From Lachnoclostridium phytofermentans (GTDB taxonomy: Bacteria > Bacillota > Clostridia > Lachnospirales > Lachnospiraceae), in the NCBI RefSeq assembly GCF_000733755.1, contig NZ_JPOF01000003.1:846501-910500 (forward strand): DNA of 64,000 bases, read 5' to 3'. The translations under genes and the position numbers were made by a program. Positions 51,267 through 61,324 of the stretch are shown one piece after another. Each line of letters begins with the position of its first letter. Position 1 is the first letter of the stretch. A model generated the notes under the pieces. It had not been told where the DNA came from. It saw only the letters and a list, made by a program, of their open reading frames with translations, and searched no databases.

Positions 51267-52928
51267 TCAGACTTTAAAGCAGCTTCCACCGATAAACTCA
51301 CGAATAATAGAATTCTTTGGAATATCTTCTGAGCTAACCCCAAGAAAGTAATCTAAAAATTTTAATAATCGCTTCGCTTCTAAATATTCTTTACAATCTT
51401 TATCGATTCCAAACAAGATTGGCTCTGCATATTGCTTTAAAACAGATAATTCATAAATTAAGGCAGAGTTAAACATACAATCTGCTTCTTCTTGGAACGG
51501 GAAGATATTCTCCTCTTCTCCACGACGTACCGATGCCCACATCGCAATTGTCTCGCGAGCAGAGGTTCCCCTCGTTCTAGCATCTCTTACCATTCGACGA
51601 ATTAATCTTCCGTCCGTAGTAGGAATACGGTTATGTTCATCAATATTAAGCTGAGTTAATGCACTAATGTAAATTTTATATTTGCTCTCTTTTGGTAGAG
51701 AGTAGGACAATTCATCATTCAAACCATGAATACCTTCGATAACTAGAATATCCTCTGGCCCTAACTTCTTATAGTTTCCTTTATATTCTCTCTTACCGGA
51801 TTTAAAATTAAAGTTTGGTAGTTCTACCGCTTCTCCATTCAATAAAGCAGTCATATCCTTATTAAATTGCTCTATGTCGATGGCATGAATGGATTCAAAG
51901 TTAAAGTTACCAAATTCATCTTTGGGTGTATTTTCACGATTTACAAAATAGTCATCGACAGCAATTGGATGCGGCTTATATCCAAGGGTACGTAACTGAA
52001 TTGACAAACGATGAGAGAATGTAGTCTTACCAGAGGAAGAAGGTCCTGCTATCATAATAAACTTCTTACTACCAGCACTCTTAATTTTTTCTGCTATTTC
52101 TGCTATTCTCTTCTCTTGTAACGCCTCTTGAATCAGAATGATCTCATTCATGTTTCCCTTGGTTATCTCATCATTTAAGGAGCCAACCGTAGAAATCTCC
52201 ATGGTTCTTCCCCAATGATTGGCTTGCTGAAGAGTTTCAAACAAACGTTTTCTTGGTTTAAACTCTGGAACCTTCTCTGGCTCTTCTTTGGTTGGTAGCA
52301 TTAAGATAAACCCATCTTCGTATGGAAATATATCAAAATACTTTAAGATACCAGTGCTTGCCGGCATATAGCCATAATAATAATCCTCAAAGCCATCTAA
52401 ATTATAGAGGTTTGCACTGGAAACACGGCGGTAGCGAAACAGTTTTTCCTTATCATACATCTGGTATTTATGGAATAACTCTACTGCATCCGCTGTAGCA
52501 ATGGAACGTTTCATAAATGGTATGTCACGTTTTATAATGGCTTCCATCTCTTTCTTAACTTTCTCCATTAATGCAGCATCTACTTTAACTTTTCCATCCA
52601 ATTCGCAGTACAGTCCTGAGCCAATTGAATGTTCCACTCTTATCTTTTCAATATTTTCATGCCCTAATACACGATAAATCGCTCTTATCATTACAAAGAT
52701 AAGCCCTCTGGCATAAGTCTTGCGACCAGCATCTTCTGAAATTGTAACAAATTCGATTGTACAGTCCTGTTTTAATGTTTTAAACAGCTCACGTAATCTT
52801 CCATTCATCAATACAAGAATAATCTCATGTTTAAATTGAGACTGATATTCCTTGCTGATTTCTAAATAAGTCGTACCCTGTTTGTATTCTTTTGTCACGC
52901 CATCAATCGTGACTTTAAACATTCCCAT
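51267..52928 (-). CDS. TGS domain-uridine kinase-like nucleoside kinase
   Basis: 553 residues. Residues 1-65 form a TGS domain, about 70-230 resemble the second additional domain of threonyl-tRNA synthetase (RVEHSIGSGLYCELDG; RYRRVSSANLYNLDGFEDYYYGYMP). The C-terminal half is a P-loop kinase of the uridine/phosphoribulokinase class with AGPSSSGKTTFSHRL (Walker A, near 292), VDDYFVNRENTPKDEFGN and ILVIEGIHGLNDELS. This three-part architecture is common in Clostridia. The real substrate is not known for the group; nucleoside phosphorylation is the family inference. Confidence 0.9.
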   Translation of the reverse strand: MGMFKVTIDGVTKEYKQGTTYLEISKEYQSQFKHEIILVLMNGRLRELFKTLKQDCTIEFVTISEDAGRKTYARGLIFVMIRAIYRVLGHENIEKIRVEHSIGSGLYCELDGKVKVDAALMEKVKKEMEAIIKRDIPFMKRSIATADAVELFHKYQMYDKEKLFRYRRVSSANLYNLDGFEDYYYGYMPASTGILKYFDIFPYEDGFILMLPTKEEPEKVPEFKPRKRLFETLQQANHWGRTMEISTVGSLNDEITKGNMNEIILIQEALQEKRIAEIAEKIKSAGSKKFIMIAGPSSSGKTTFSHRLSIQLRTLGYKPHPIAVDDYFVNRENTPKDEFGNFNFESIHAIDIEQFNKDMTALLNGEAVELPNFNFKSGKREYKGNYKKLGPEDILVIEGIHGLNDELSYSLPKESKYKIYISALTQLNIDEHNRIPTTDGRLIRRMVRDARTRGTSARETIAMWASVRRGEEENIFPFQEEADCMFNSALIYELSVLKQYAEPILFGIDKDCKEYLEAKRLLKFLDYFLGVSSEDIPKNSIIREFIGGSCFKV

Positions 52929-53040
52929 ATACTTATTACCTCTTTTCTGCGCTGCAGCGTAACATCAAGTCTGTGGTTGCAGCGCAGACACAAACTTATC
53001 GAGTGAATGAATTCTCATTTCCTCTTGTATTTCTTGTATT

Positions 53041-53892
53041 CTAAGATTGGTAGTATTGTAGGGCAGCATCTAAGATTTCAATTTCCTTTTGCAGTTGCGC
53101 ATATCGTTCCTGACTTTTTAAAGAACCATTGATTTCTAAGCTTTCTTTTATTTTCATTGATTTAGCTTTCTCTTTTTCAAGGTATTGTTGCAAGATTGGA
53201 TGCTTCCTCTCTAAAAGATACTTTCCATATCTATTATATAATTCTCTCAATTCCTTGGTGACATCTTCTCTCTCCTCGCGTAAGCTGCTCTGGTTTTCCT
53301 TTAATAAGGTAGAACAACATTTATCATGAGGCAAGGAATCACAACCTAGTTCTTGATGTGACAATATATCACTGCTACCTTTTTGATGAGGTAACGCGTC
53401 ACAGCCCCATCTTTGATGAGGCTGTGATGCATAAAGTACCGTATAATACTTACCTTCGTCAATACACATATCCTCTTTTGTAATTTCGAAGTTCAGATTA
53501 TGTAGATACTCTCGTACCCGCCAGATTTCTGACTGTGGCTGTAAAATAAGCTCTTTTGCCGCCTTTACGCACTCGCTACCTTCTTCTAGTATCTTAATCA
53601 TTAGGGGTCCCCCCATGCCAGCGATGATGATCGAATCTGCTTCCTTTGGTTTTAGCTTGTGTAATCCATCAGATAATCTTGTCGTTATCAGATTCTCCAA
53701 ACCGTAGCTAAGGATATTTTCCTGTGCCCGAAGTAATGGTCCCTCATTCACATCAAGTGCTATTGTCCTCGGTGCAACCTTTCTTTCTACAAGATATATG
53801 GAAATGTAGGCGTGATCACAGCCTACATCTGCAACCACATTTCCTTTGGTGACACAATCAGCCACCATACGCAATCGTTTTGATAAGTTCAT
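53041..53892 (-). CDS. trmK: tRNA (adenine(22)-N(1))-methyltransferase, with repeat insertion
   Basis: 283 residues. The class I methyltransferase core has VVADVGCDHAYISIYLVE (SAM binding, near 20), VNEGPLLRAQENI and the family motif IIAGMGGPLMIKILEE, and the C-terminal coiled coil expected of TrmK is present (about 215-283). It methylates A22 of tRNA. The insertion at about 164-200, between the methyltransferase core and coiled coil, is made of degenerate repeats (RWGCDALPHQ, SSDILSHQ, LGCDSLPHD) not known to me from the family. Immediately downstream of sigA. Confidence 0.9.
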   Translation of the reverse strand: MNLSKRLRMVADCVTKGNVVADVGCDHAYISIYLVERKVAPRTIALDVNEGPLLRAQENILSYGLENLITTRLSDGLHKLKPKEADSIIIAGMGGPLMIKILEEGSECVKAAKELILQPQSEIWRVREYLHNLNFEITKEDMCIDEGKYYTVLYASQPHQRWGCDALPHQKGSSDILSHQELGCDSLPHDKCCSTLLKENQSSLREEREDVTKELRELYNRYGKYLLERKHPILQQYLEKEKAKSMKIKESLEINGSLKSQERYAQLQKEIEILDAALQYYQS

Positions 53893-53925
53893 GTAAAACT
53901 AGTTTCCTTCCTCTATTTCCTATCT

Positions 53926-55047
53926 TTACTCTAAATAGTCCTTTAACTTACGAGAACGGCTTGGGTGTCTTAATTTGCGAAGTGCTTTTGCCTCAATCTG
54001 ACGGATTCGTTCTCTGGTTACATTAAATTCTTTGCCTACTTCTTCTAGAGTTCTGGCACGACCATCATCTAATCCAAAACGTAATCGTAATACTTTTTGC
54101 TCACGGTCTGTTAATGTGCCAAGCACCTCCATTAGTTGTTCTTTTAATAAGGTAAATGCTGCTGCTTCAGCAGGAACTGGTACATTATCATCCTGAATAA
54201 AATCACCCAAGTGGCTATCTTCCTCCTCACCAATTGGTGTCTCCAGAGAAACTGGTTCTTGAGATATCTTCTGAATTTCACGCACACGTTCTACTGGAAT
54301 ATTCATTTCCTTCGCAACTTCCTCGGGAAATGGTTCTCTGCCAAGCTCTTGTAATAGCTGACGTTGCACACGGATTAATTTATTTATCGTTTCTACCATA
54401 TGAACCGGAATACGAATTGTTCTTGCCTGATCCGCAATTGCTCTGGTAATTGCCTGACGAATCCACCAGGTTGCATACGTACTGAATTTATATCCTTTTC
54501 GATAATCAAATTTTTCTACTGCCTTAATTAATCCAAGATTCCCTTCCTGAATCAAGTCTAAAAACTGCATGCCACGGCCAACATAACGTTTTGCTATGCT
54601 AACTACCAGTCTTAAATTTGCTTCTGCAAGTCTTTTCTTTGCATTTTTATCCCCTTGCTCCATACGCTGAGCAAGTCCAATCTCTTCATCTGCACTTAAA
54701 AGAGGTACCTTACCAATTTCCTTTAAATACATTCGAACTGGGTCTTCTGTACTAATTCCTTCTGGTACTGTTAAGTCGATTTTAGACAATTCCTCTTCTT
54801 CAGCTTCAATCAAGGCTAAATCGCTTTCATCAACCTCATCATCTACTTCCTCTAATTCTGGTGCACGCAAAACATCAATATTATGTCCCTCTAAATACTC
54901 ATAGATTTTCTCAATACGGTCCGGATCCATCTCCATATCAGAGAAGAAATCATTAATCTCTTCGTATTCTAGTACATTTTTCTTCTTTTTTGCATACTCC
55001 AACAATTCTTTCAGCTTCTCGTGAAATTTTGCCATGGTTTCATCCAT
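53926..55047 (-). CDS. rpoD: RNA polymerase primary sigma factor
   Basis: 373 residues, the normal length of Firmicutes SigA. Region 1.2 ([17 protein letters not shown]), region 2 with [20 protein letters not shown] and [20 protein letters not shown], region 3, and region 4.2 with [20 protein letters not shown] are all present. Located in the classic dnaG-rpoD arrangement, 63 bp downstream of dnaG. Confidence 0.97.
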   Translation of the reverse strand: MDETMAKFHEKLKELLEYAKKKKNVLEYEEINDFFSDMEMDPDRIEKIYEYLEGHNIDVLRAPELEEVDDEVDESDLALIEAEEEELSKIDLTVPEGISTEDPVRMYLKEIGKVPLLSADEEIGLAQRMEQGDKNAKKRLAEANLRLVVSIAKRYVGRGMQFLDLIQEGNLGLIKAVEKFDYRKGYKFSTYATWWIRQAITRAIADQARTIRIPVHMVETINKLIRVQRQLLQELGREPFPEEVAKEMNIPVERVREIQKISQEPVSLETPIGEEEDSHLGDFIQDDNVPVPAEAAAFTLLKEQLMEVLGTLTDREQKVLRLRFGLDDGRARTLEEVGKEFNVTRERIRQIEAKALRKLRHPSRSRKLKDYLE

Positions 55048-55110
55048 AAATAGCTTCCTTCTTTCTTCGTCTGAATGTTGTAATTATTCGATACCCTATA
55101 TTTTCACAGT

Positions 55111-56931
55111 TTAACCATGATTTAAAGAACTATGCAGTTTCTCCAAGCCATACTGTTCTTTCATTACATTCTGAAGTGCCATGATATCATTGTCTTCTAT
55201 CGCCCTCTTATAAGCAATGTCAAGACTCGCTCTTTTGACACGTATCACCGTATCTGCAAAAAGTTTTCTTCTCTCTGCTTCTGTCATCTCAAGTTGGATG
55301 GAAGTTGAGAATAGACTGGCTACTTCATTTTGCATTTCTTTGCTTTCAAAGCGATTAATAATCTTAGCAGGAGTAACTTTATGCTCACTTTCGTATTGCT
55401 CAAAGACCATATTAGCGACCTCTCGATATAATTCCTCGGTAAAATCATCCGCGGTTATAATTCCATGAATTCGGTCAAACGCCTTGGAATCATCAATCAG
55501 CCAGGTCAGCAATATCTTTTGTGACTTCTGCATCCCTTCTTCCGGTCTGCTTTTTTTCGCATTTTGCTCCTTTTCTCGCTCTCTCGTTTCCTTCGCTACA
55601 TTCACTACTGTCATTTGGGCACCGTAACGATTTACTAGTTTCCTTAAATTTTCATAGGAGACATTGTATTTTCTTGACAATGCCTCGATGTAATTATTAC
55701 GTTCAATTTCCTCTGTAAATACCAACAGTTTCTTAGCCATCTCATTGAAGAATTTCGTCTTTTGTTCCGGATCCTCTAAATCATAATCCCTTTCCAAGAC
55801 TGAAATCTCAAAGAAGAAACTATTCAGTGCTTGATCAATTCTCTTTTGATACTCTTCTGCGCCAAGTGCCTTAATAAATTCATCCGGGTCCTTATAAGGT
55901 TTCATATCGATTACCTTTGCAGAAAGTCCAGCTTCCTTTAATATCGGTATTGCTCGAATCGCTGCTGCCACTCCGGCACCGTCGCTATCATAGGTAAGAT
56001 AAACTTCCTTCGTATAACGGGACATTAATCTCGCCTGTTGTGGTGTAAATGCAGTTCCTAAAGATGCTACCGCATTCTGAAATCCTGCCTGATGTAATGC
56101 GATTACATCCATATACCCTTCGCAGATAAGAAAATAATTCTTCCTTGATGTTCTAGCAAAGTTTAATCCAAACAAATTTCTGCTTTTATCAAAAATAATG
56201 GTTTCCGGAGAGTTTAAATACTTTGGTACTCCATCGCCCATCACTCTACCACCAAATGCTATTACTTTATTGTTCCCATCCATAATAGGAAACATGACTC
56301 GGTTCCAAAACTTATCATAAGCTCCTTTACTTTCTTCCATTGTAAATAAGCCAGATTGCCTTAATAAGGTATCCTCATACCCTGCTTTTTTCATATATTG
56401 ATATAAATCATCGGAGTATTTGGTAGAATACCCAAGCCCAAACTTTGTAATTGTTTCTTCGCTAAGTCCCCGATTTCTTAAATAAGCAAGCGCCTCTTCT
56501 CCCTGCTTACTTCTAAGTTGGTAAAAATAATACTTACCAGCCTCCTTATAAAGCTCTAGCACTCTTGTCTTTAAATCTGCTGCCCTTTTCGCTTCTTCCG
56601 AATACTCTAATTCCGGTAGTTTCACTCCAGCACGTTCAGCTAAAACACGTAACGCTTCCACAAAGGTGTAGTTTTCATATTCCATCAGGAAGGTGAACAC
56701 ATTTCCCCCAACACCACATCCAAAACAGTGATACATTTGTTTTGAGCCACTTACGGAAAATGACGGAGATTTCTCATTATGAAATGGACACAGTCCCATG
56801 TGGTTGGCGCCACGTTTTTGCAATTTAACATAAGAACCAACTACATCAACGATATCATTGCGTTCTCTAACTTCTTCCACAAGTTCCTCTGGATAATACA
56901 TAGCAAGCTCCTCATTTCTCATCTGTTGCAT
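55111..56931 (-). CDS. dnaG: DNA primase
   Basis: 606 residues. N-terminal CHC2 zinc finger (CPFHNEKSPSF ... CFGCGVGG, about 49-82), the catalytic RNA polymerase core with FAGGR-like FGGRVMGDGVPKYLNSPET, TOPRIM motifs LICEGYMDVI and YLTYDSDGAG, and a C-terminal helicase-binding helical domain. Makes the RNA primers for replication. The ATG at 56931 is used with a weak ribosome site; internal Met codons at 4 and 11 are alternatives. Confidence 0.96.
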   Translation of the reverse strand: MQQMRNEELAMYYPEELVEEVRERNDIVDVVGSYVKLQKRGANHMGLCPFHNEKSPSFSVSGSKQMYHCFGCGVGGNVFTFLMEYENYTFVEALRVLAERAGVKLPELEYSEEAKRAADLKTRVLELYKEAGKYYFYQLRSKQGEEALAYLRNRGLSEETITKFGLGYSTKYSDDLYQYMKKAGYEDTLLRQSGLFTMEESKGAYDKFWNRVMFPIMDGNNKVIAFGGRVMGDGVPKYLNSPETIIFDKSRNLFGLNFARTSRKNYFLICEGYMDVIALHQAGFQNAVASLGTAFTPQQARLMSRYTKEVYLTYDSDGAGVAAAIRAIPILKEAGLSAKVIDMKPYKDPDEFIKALGAEEYQKRIDQALNSFFFEISVLERDYDLEDPEQKTKFFNEMAKKLLVFTEEIERNNYIEALSRKYNVSYENLRKLVNRYGAQMTVVNVAKETREREKEQNAKKSRPEEGMQKSQKILLTWLIDDSKAFDRIHGIITADDFTEELYREVANMVFEQYESEHKVTPAKIINRFESKEMQNEVASLFSTSIQLEMTEAERRKLFADTVIRVKRASLDIAYKRAIEDNDIMALQNVMKEQYGLEKLHSSLNHG

Positions 56932-56968
56932 CTATAAGTACATTAATTTAAAAATCATGATTATATCC

Positions 56969-57994
56969 CTAATAGACATCCCACGCTGAAGGAATCATGA
57001 TTTCTTTATATTTCGCAACTGCATACCGATCAGTCATACCAGCTATATAATCACATACAACTCTACCAGCTGGCTCCTTTTTCTCTTCTATCATAAATAA
57101 GTATTCCTCCGGCAAGCAATCAAGATGTGAATTATAGTAAAGATAAAGCTGCTCTATCATCTTCTCTGCTTTTGCTTCCTGACCTTTGGCAACAGGATTC
57201 GTATACACACTGCGAAACATATATTTTCTAAGCTCTAACATAGCCTCTTGCACTCGTTCTGACATTATAATATCGGCTGTTCCGTAGCTATGAATAACAA
57301 TATCATGAATTAAGGTATTCAACCTCTCAACGGGGTTATGTCCAAGAACGTCCGTGAATTCTCTAGGAATCTCATCCTCCTTTATAATTTGCCCACGGAT
57401 GGCATCATCTATGTCATGATTGATATAAGCAATTTTATCCGATAGCCTTACAACCTTTCCCTCTAATGTTGATGGACTACCGGCAGTCTGATGATTTTTT
57501 ATTCCATCCCTTACTTCTTTCGTAAGGTTTAGCCCTTTCCCATGCTTTTCCAATAATTCCACTACTCGAATGCTTTGCAAGTGGTGTTCAAAACCACCCT
57601 CACATACACGGTTTAGTGCTCGCTCTCCTGCATGGCCAAAAGGGGTATGACCTAAGTCATGTCCTAAAGCAATCGCCTCAGTTAAATCTTCATTCAGCTG
57701 AAGTGCCTTAGCAATTGTTCTCGCATTTTGCGAAACTTCTAGAGTATGAGTCATTCTGGTTCGATAATGGTCTCCTTCTGGGGCTAAAAACACCTGTGTT
57801 TTCCCATTGAGTCGACGAAATGCTTTGGAATGTAAAATTCTGTCCCGATCTCTTTGATATACCGGGCGAATATCACAAGCAACCTCTTTTACATCTCTTC
57901 CAAGGGAACAATCACTGAATGCTGCATAGGGACTCAAATACTCATGCTCTCTTTGTTCCTGAAGCTTTCTTATGTTCAGTTTCAACTGTTCCAT
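56969..57994 (-). CDS. dgt: Deoxyguanosinetriphosphate triphosphohydrolase-like protein
   Basis: 341 residues from the ATG at 57994, which has GGAGG five bases upstream; the frame is open 21 codons further but without a site. HD-domain metal ligands are in RTRMTHTLEVSQNARTIA (His), ALGHDLGHTPFGHAGE (His-Asp and His) and RLSDKIAYINHDIDD (Asp). Hydrolyses dNTPs to nucleoside and triphosphate; substrate preference in this subfamily is uncertain. Upstream of dnaG by 37 bp. Confidence 0.92.
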   Translation of the reverse strand: MEQLKLNIRKLQEQREHEYLSPYAAFSDCSLGRDVKEVACDIRPVYQRDRDRILHSKAFRRLNGKTQVFLAPEGDHYRTRMTHTLEVSQNARTIAKALQLNEDLTEAIALGHDLGHTPFGHAGERALNRVCEGGFEHHLQSIRVVELLEKHGKGLNLTKEVRDGIKNHQTAGSPSTLEGKVVRLSDKIAYINHDIDDAIRGQIIKEDEIPREFTDVLGHNPVERLNTLIHDIVIHSYGTADIIMSERVQEAMLELRKYMFRSVYTNPVAKGQEAKAEKMIEQLYLYYNSHLDCLPEEYLFMIEEKKEPAGRVVCDYIAGMTDRYAVAKYKEIMIPSAWDVY

Positions 57995-58354
57995 CCTAAC
58001 CTCCATTCTTAAATAAACGAAGCCATCTCGATTGAAATCCTTATTCATCTTATTCAATTGTGAAAGGTGACGAACCTTGTCCCAAACTTTCTATAACGGT
58101 ATTTCAATGGGATATGATATTGTAGTATACTACTATAATACCCTCTACTATACTATTCTACAAAATAATTCGAATTCCTCTTTTTATTTAGAAAATTATC
58201 GCAAAGAAAGTTTATCTCAAAAACATATACCTTTCAAATCGGTGTGTCTAATCACGTGTGTATCGATAGAAAAAAGCACCTTGAAATGCTTTTTATAGAC
58301 CAAATAATGAGAATTATAGAAGAGGAATAGTCAAGAGCACTTCTCCTTGGAATT
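57995..58354. other. AT-rich region upstream of dgt
   Basis: Contains several TATAAT-like strings (around 58120-58170) consistent with the promoter of the dgt-dnaG-rpoD run, but no single promoter can be chosen. A 73-codon plus-strand frame here looks spurious. Confidence 0.4.
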
Positions 58355-58397
58355 AATAAAAAGAGGTACAACAGATTTCTCACTCCACTGTACCTCC
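58355..58397 (-). terminator. Terminator of the feo operon
   Basis: On the minus strand GAGGTACA, 18-nt loop, TGTACCTC, followed by TTTTTATT; about 120 bp downstream of the last feo-linked gene. Confidence 0.75.
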
Positions 58398-58515
58398 AAA
58401 TTATTTACTTAGTTTCTTATAAAAGATTACTCCAAATCTTCACTGATCTATTATTGATTTCATATTGTAATCCTTAAGAAATATTAATGTTTAGATCCTC
58501 TACGAAAAATCTTAG

Positions 58516-58710
58516 TTATCCCTGGAATGTTTTCACCTTCTCTTTTGTCCGATGTTTCTTATCATATTCTTTCATACTGCCACAATGACTTGGACAATCG
58601 GCACATCCACAGCTACAAAACTTACCCGCTTTTATTTCTCTAACTCTTTTCCTTACAACATAGAAGACATATGCCCCTAACAGTAATACTATTATTAATG
58701 TTGGCCACAT
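58516..58710 (-). CDS. FeoB-associated Cys-rich membrane protein
   Basis: 64 residues from the ATG at 58710, six bases after GGAGG. One membrane helix (PTLIIVLLLGAYVFYVV) followed by a Cys cluster CSCGCADCPSHC. Small proteins of this type regularly follow feoB in Firmicutes and may stabilise the transporter or bind iron. Located 133 bp after feoB. Confidence 0.85.
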   Translation of the reverse strand: MWPTLIIVLLLGAYVFYVVRKRVREIKAGKFCSCGCADCPSHCGSMKEYDKKHRTKEKVKTFQG

Positions 58711-58843
58711 ACACATCCTCCTTTCTATAAGCCTTATATTAACACCTAGCGCAATTCCACATCGATTGGTAACTGATACTGCCATTAACGTGAAAAATCA
58801 TCTTTTACTTTCCCACTAATACCTGTCTAGCGCTAAGATTGTT

Positions 58844-60769
58844 TTAAAGGCTTGTAATAAAACTTGCAATCTGGAAAAATAACACCGACACCAGATAAGC
58901 AACACTTAATTGAAACAGTATCGAGAATATCGTCCATTTCGTGGAGTTTAATTCTCTCTTTACCACAGCGATTGTCGCAACACATGGCGTATATAGTAAA
59001 CAAAATAGCATAAAGGAATAAGCATTAATCGCGGTAAAATTCTGACTGGACAATAAGTTGATTAAGTTATCCATTCCTTCCCCAGAACTGATATTTGCAA
59101 TTCCATATAGTACGCTAAAACTAGATACTACAACCTCCTTGGCAGCTAATCCAGAGATAAGAGCTACAACAACTTGCCATAATCCGAGTCCCGCTGGAAC
59201 TAAAATCGGACTAAGAAACTTTCCAAAGATTGCACCAAAGCTCTGTGACATATCTTCTGTCATACCTTGTGGTCCAAAATTTAAGATAAACCAAATTACT
59301 ATCGATGCAAGGAATATCGTAGTCCCCGCTTTTGTTAAATAATCCTTTACTTTATCCCAAACATAGATAATAATCGTTCTTTTGTTTGGTGTTTTATATT
59401 CTGGTAACTCAATCAGAAGAGGACTCATACTACCTTTATTCCCGAGTTTGTTCATTACAAAGGCAGATATTACTGCAATAACCAAACCTATCACATACAT
59501 AGAAAAGGCAGCTAACATAGCGTATCGTCCAAAAAACATCTGCGAAAATAGCACGTAGATTGGAAGTCTGGCACTACAGGACATGAACGGTGTGACTAAA
59601 ACTGTTCTTCTTCGATCCCTCATATCCTCTAACGCTCTGGATGCCATAACCGCAGGAACGGTACAGCCAAATCCAAGTATCATCGGGATAAAGGCTCTTC
59701 CGGAAAGTCCAAGTTTCCCCATCAAACCATCCATCACATATGCAACTCTTGCCATATATCCACTATCTTCTAAGAAAGCTAATGCAAGAAATAGGATAAA
59801 GATATTTGGTAAGAAAGTAAGAATTCCACCAACACCAGCAATAATACCATCAACTAATAACGAAATCAGTATCTCACTCGTACCAAGTGATTCCAGTCCA
59901 TTTAGCACCATGCTAGAAAAGCTTTCAAATCCAACTTCAAAATACCCTTTTAGAAAATCATACTTTTGATGAATAATCTCAGCTTCATAACTTTTATCAG
60001 CAATTCCTGATAAATCAATAGGTACAAGATTCATTACCTCTTCATCATGCTCTAAAAGTTTAAGCGCATACCAGCGATAGTTTTCAGTTTCAAATTCAAT
60101 TTCCATCATGCGATCAATGAGCACATCAATCTTATCTTCTATTTCATCACTATAAACCATCGTTAATTCATGATGATGTTCATGGGCATGACTGCTTTCC
60201 TCTTCCACTTTATTTGGATGCTGATGTACAATACTATTATGACGACACTTTTCTTTATGGTGTGCTACGGTATGCATTAAAATATCTAAACCAGTACGTC
60301 TTCTCGCTGAAACCGGGATACATGGAATCCCTAACATCTCAGGTAATCGATGCATATCAATCTCCATACCACGCTCTTCTACGATATCCATCATATTTAA
60401 CGCCAAGATAACCGGTTTTCCAAGCTCTATTAACTGTAACGTAAGATATAAATTTCTTTCTAGTGCAGATGCATCTGCAACGTCAACAATGACATCTACC
60501 TCAGAATCTAAGATAAATTGTCTCGTCAGCTTCTCTTCCATGGTATAGGATGTTAAGCTATAAATCCCTGGAAGGTCTACTAATTTAAAACGATGATCAT
60601 GGTATTTCATCGCTCCTTCTTTTTTTTCAACCGTAACTCCTGGCCAATTGGCTACCTTTAATTTAGCACCAGTATAGGCATTAAATAATGTCGTTTTCCC
60701 GCAGTTTGGATTTCCAACAAACCCAACTTTTAATTCCTGCTTTTCTCTGTGATTCTCTTCTTGAATCAT
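58844..60769 (-). CDS. feoB: Ferrous iron transport protein B
   Basis: 641 residues. The N-terminal G domain has GNPNCGKTTLFN (G1, near 20), DLPGIYSLT (G3), NMMD (G4) and SARRR (G5). A His-rich stretch (HQHPNK, HAHEHHHE) at about 180-205 joins it to the membrane part. That has two Gate domains (LTFLPNIFILFLALAFLEDSGYMARVAYVMD with FGCTVPAVMASRALED; then LYTPCVATIAVVKREL). Transports Fe2+. A 16-bp-scale Fur box precedes the operon. Confidence 0.96.
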   Translation of the reverse strand: MIQEENHREKQELKVGFVGNPNCGKTTLFNAYTGAKLKVANWPGVTVEKKEGAMKYHDHRFKLVDLPGIYSLTSYTMEEKLTRQFILDSEVDVIVDVADASALERNLYLTLQLIELGKPVILALNMMDIVEERGMEIDMHRLPEMLGIPCIPVSARRRTGLDILMHTVAHHKEKCRHNSIVHQHPNKVEEESSHAHEHHHELTMVYSDEIEDKIDVLIDRMMEIEFETENYRWYALKLLEHDEEVMNLVPIDLSGIADKSYEAEIIHQKYDFLKGYFEVGFESFSSMVLNGLESLGTSEILISLLVDGIIAGVGGILTFLPNIFILFLALAFLEDSGYMARVAYVMDGLMGKLGLSGRAFIPMILGFGCTVPAVMASRALEDMRDRRRTVLVTPFMSCSARLPIYVLFSQMFFGRYAMLAAFSMYVIGLVIAVISAFVMNKLGNKGSMSPLLIELPEYKTPNKRTIIIYVWDKVKDYLTKAGTTIFLASIVIWFILNFGPQGMTEDMSQSFGAIFGKFLSPILVPAGLGLWQVVVALISGLAAKEVVVSSFSVLYGIANISSGEGMDNLINLLSSQNFTAINAYSFMLFCLLYTPCVATIAVVKRELNSTKWTIFSILFQLSVAYLVSVLFFQIASFITSL

Positions 60770-60851
60770 GGTTTACTTCCTTTCATTCGGCACTTACTAC
60801 ATTGCTGTCTATTTATATCTTCTTTCTTTTCTACCTTGATTGCTATACACA

Positions 60852-61082
60852 TTACTCCTCTTCAATATGAATTGCTTCCGCAATCTTTCTTCCGACTGCA
60901 AGTCTTGTTCCACGTACACTAAAAATAACAGAGCCTCCACGTTTATTATTTAAAACCTCAATCTTAGTGCCATCAGTTAATCCAAGCGCTTTTAATCGAA
61001 TTTCCGTTCCTTTTTCTAACTGAATGTTATGAACAGTATAGGTTTTGTTTGCCTTCCCATCCACTAGTGTCATGTCGTCCAC
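60852..61082 (-). CDS. feoA: Ferrous iron transport protein A
   Basis: 76 residues with the SH3-like FeoA fold: IRLKALGLTDGTKIEVLNNKRGG and IFSVRGTRLAVGRKIAEAIHIEE. First gene of the feo operon, 82 bp before feoB. Regulates or assists FeoB. Confidence 0.95.
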   Translation of the reverse strand: MDDMTLVDGKANKTYTVHNIQLEKGTEIRLKALGLTDGTKIEVLNNKRGGSVIFSVRGTRLAVGRKIAEAIHIEEE

Positions 61083-61110
61083 GTCCTTTTCTTCATTCCT
61101 ATAAATTTAT

Positions 61111-61125
61111 TGAGAATAATTATCA
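61111..61125. promoter_or_regulatory. Fur box upstream of feoA
   Basis: TGAGAATAATTATCA, a 7-1-7 inverted repeat with one mismatch between the arms, matching the TGATAATnATTATCA Fur consensus closely; about 30 bp before the feoA start codon. Confidence 0.8.
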
Positions 61126-61250
61126 TTTACAAGTTCATTATATGAAGAATTCCTACATCTGTCAATGTAGAATTTGCAAATCATAAGAATTTTTGTTGAA
61201 ATTACTATCATCATGAAATAGTACATATCCTTCCAAGTTATATTATGACA

Positions 61251-61283
61251 AAAAAATAAGACTGCCACATGTGCAACAGTCTC
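61251..61283 (-). terminator. Terminator of the DUF2085/zinc-ribbon unit
   Basis: On the minus strand AGACTG, 12-nt loop, CAGTCT, then TTATTTTTTT. Confidence 0.75.
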
Positions 61284-61324
61284 AGTACTTTAAAATCACA
61301 ATATAATGATGCGAGAAATCTAAC

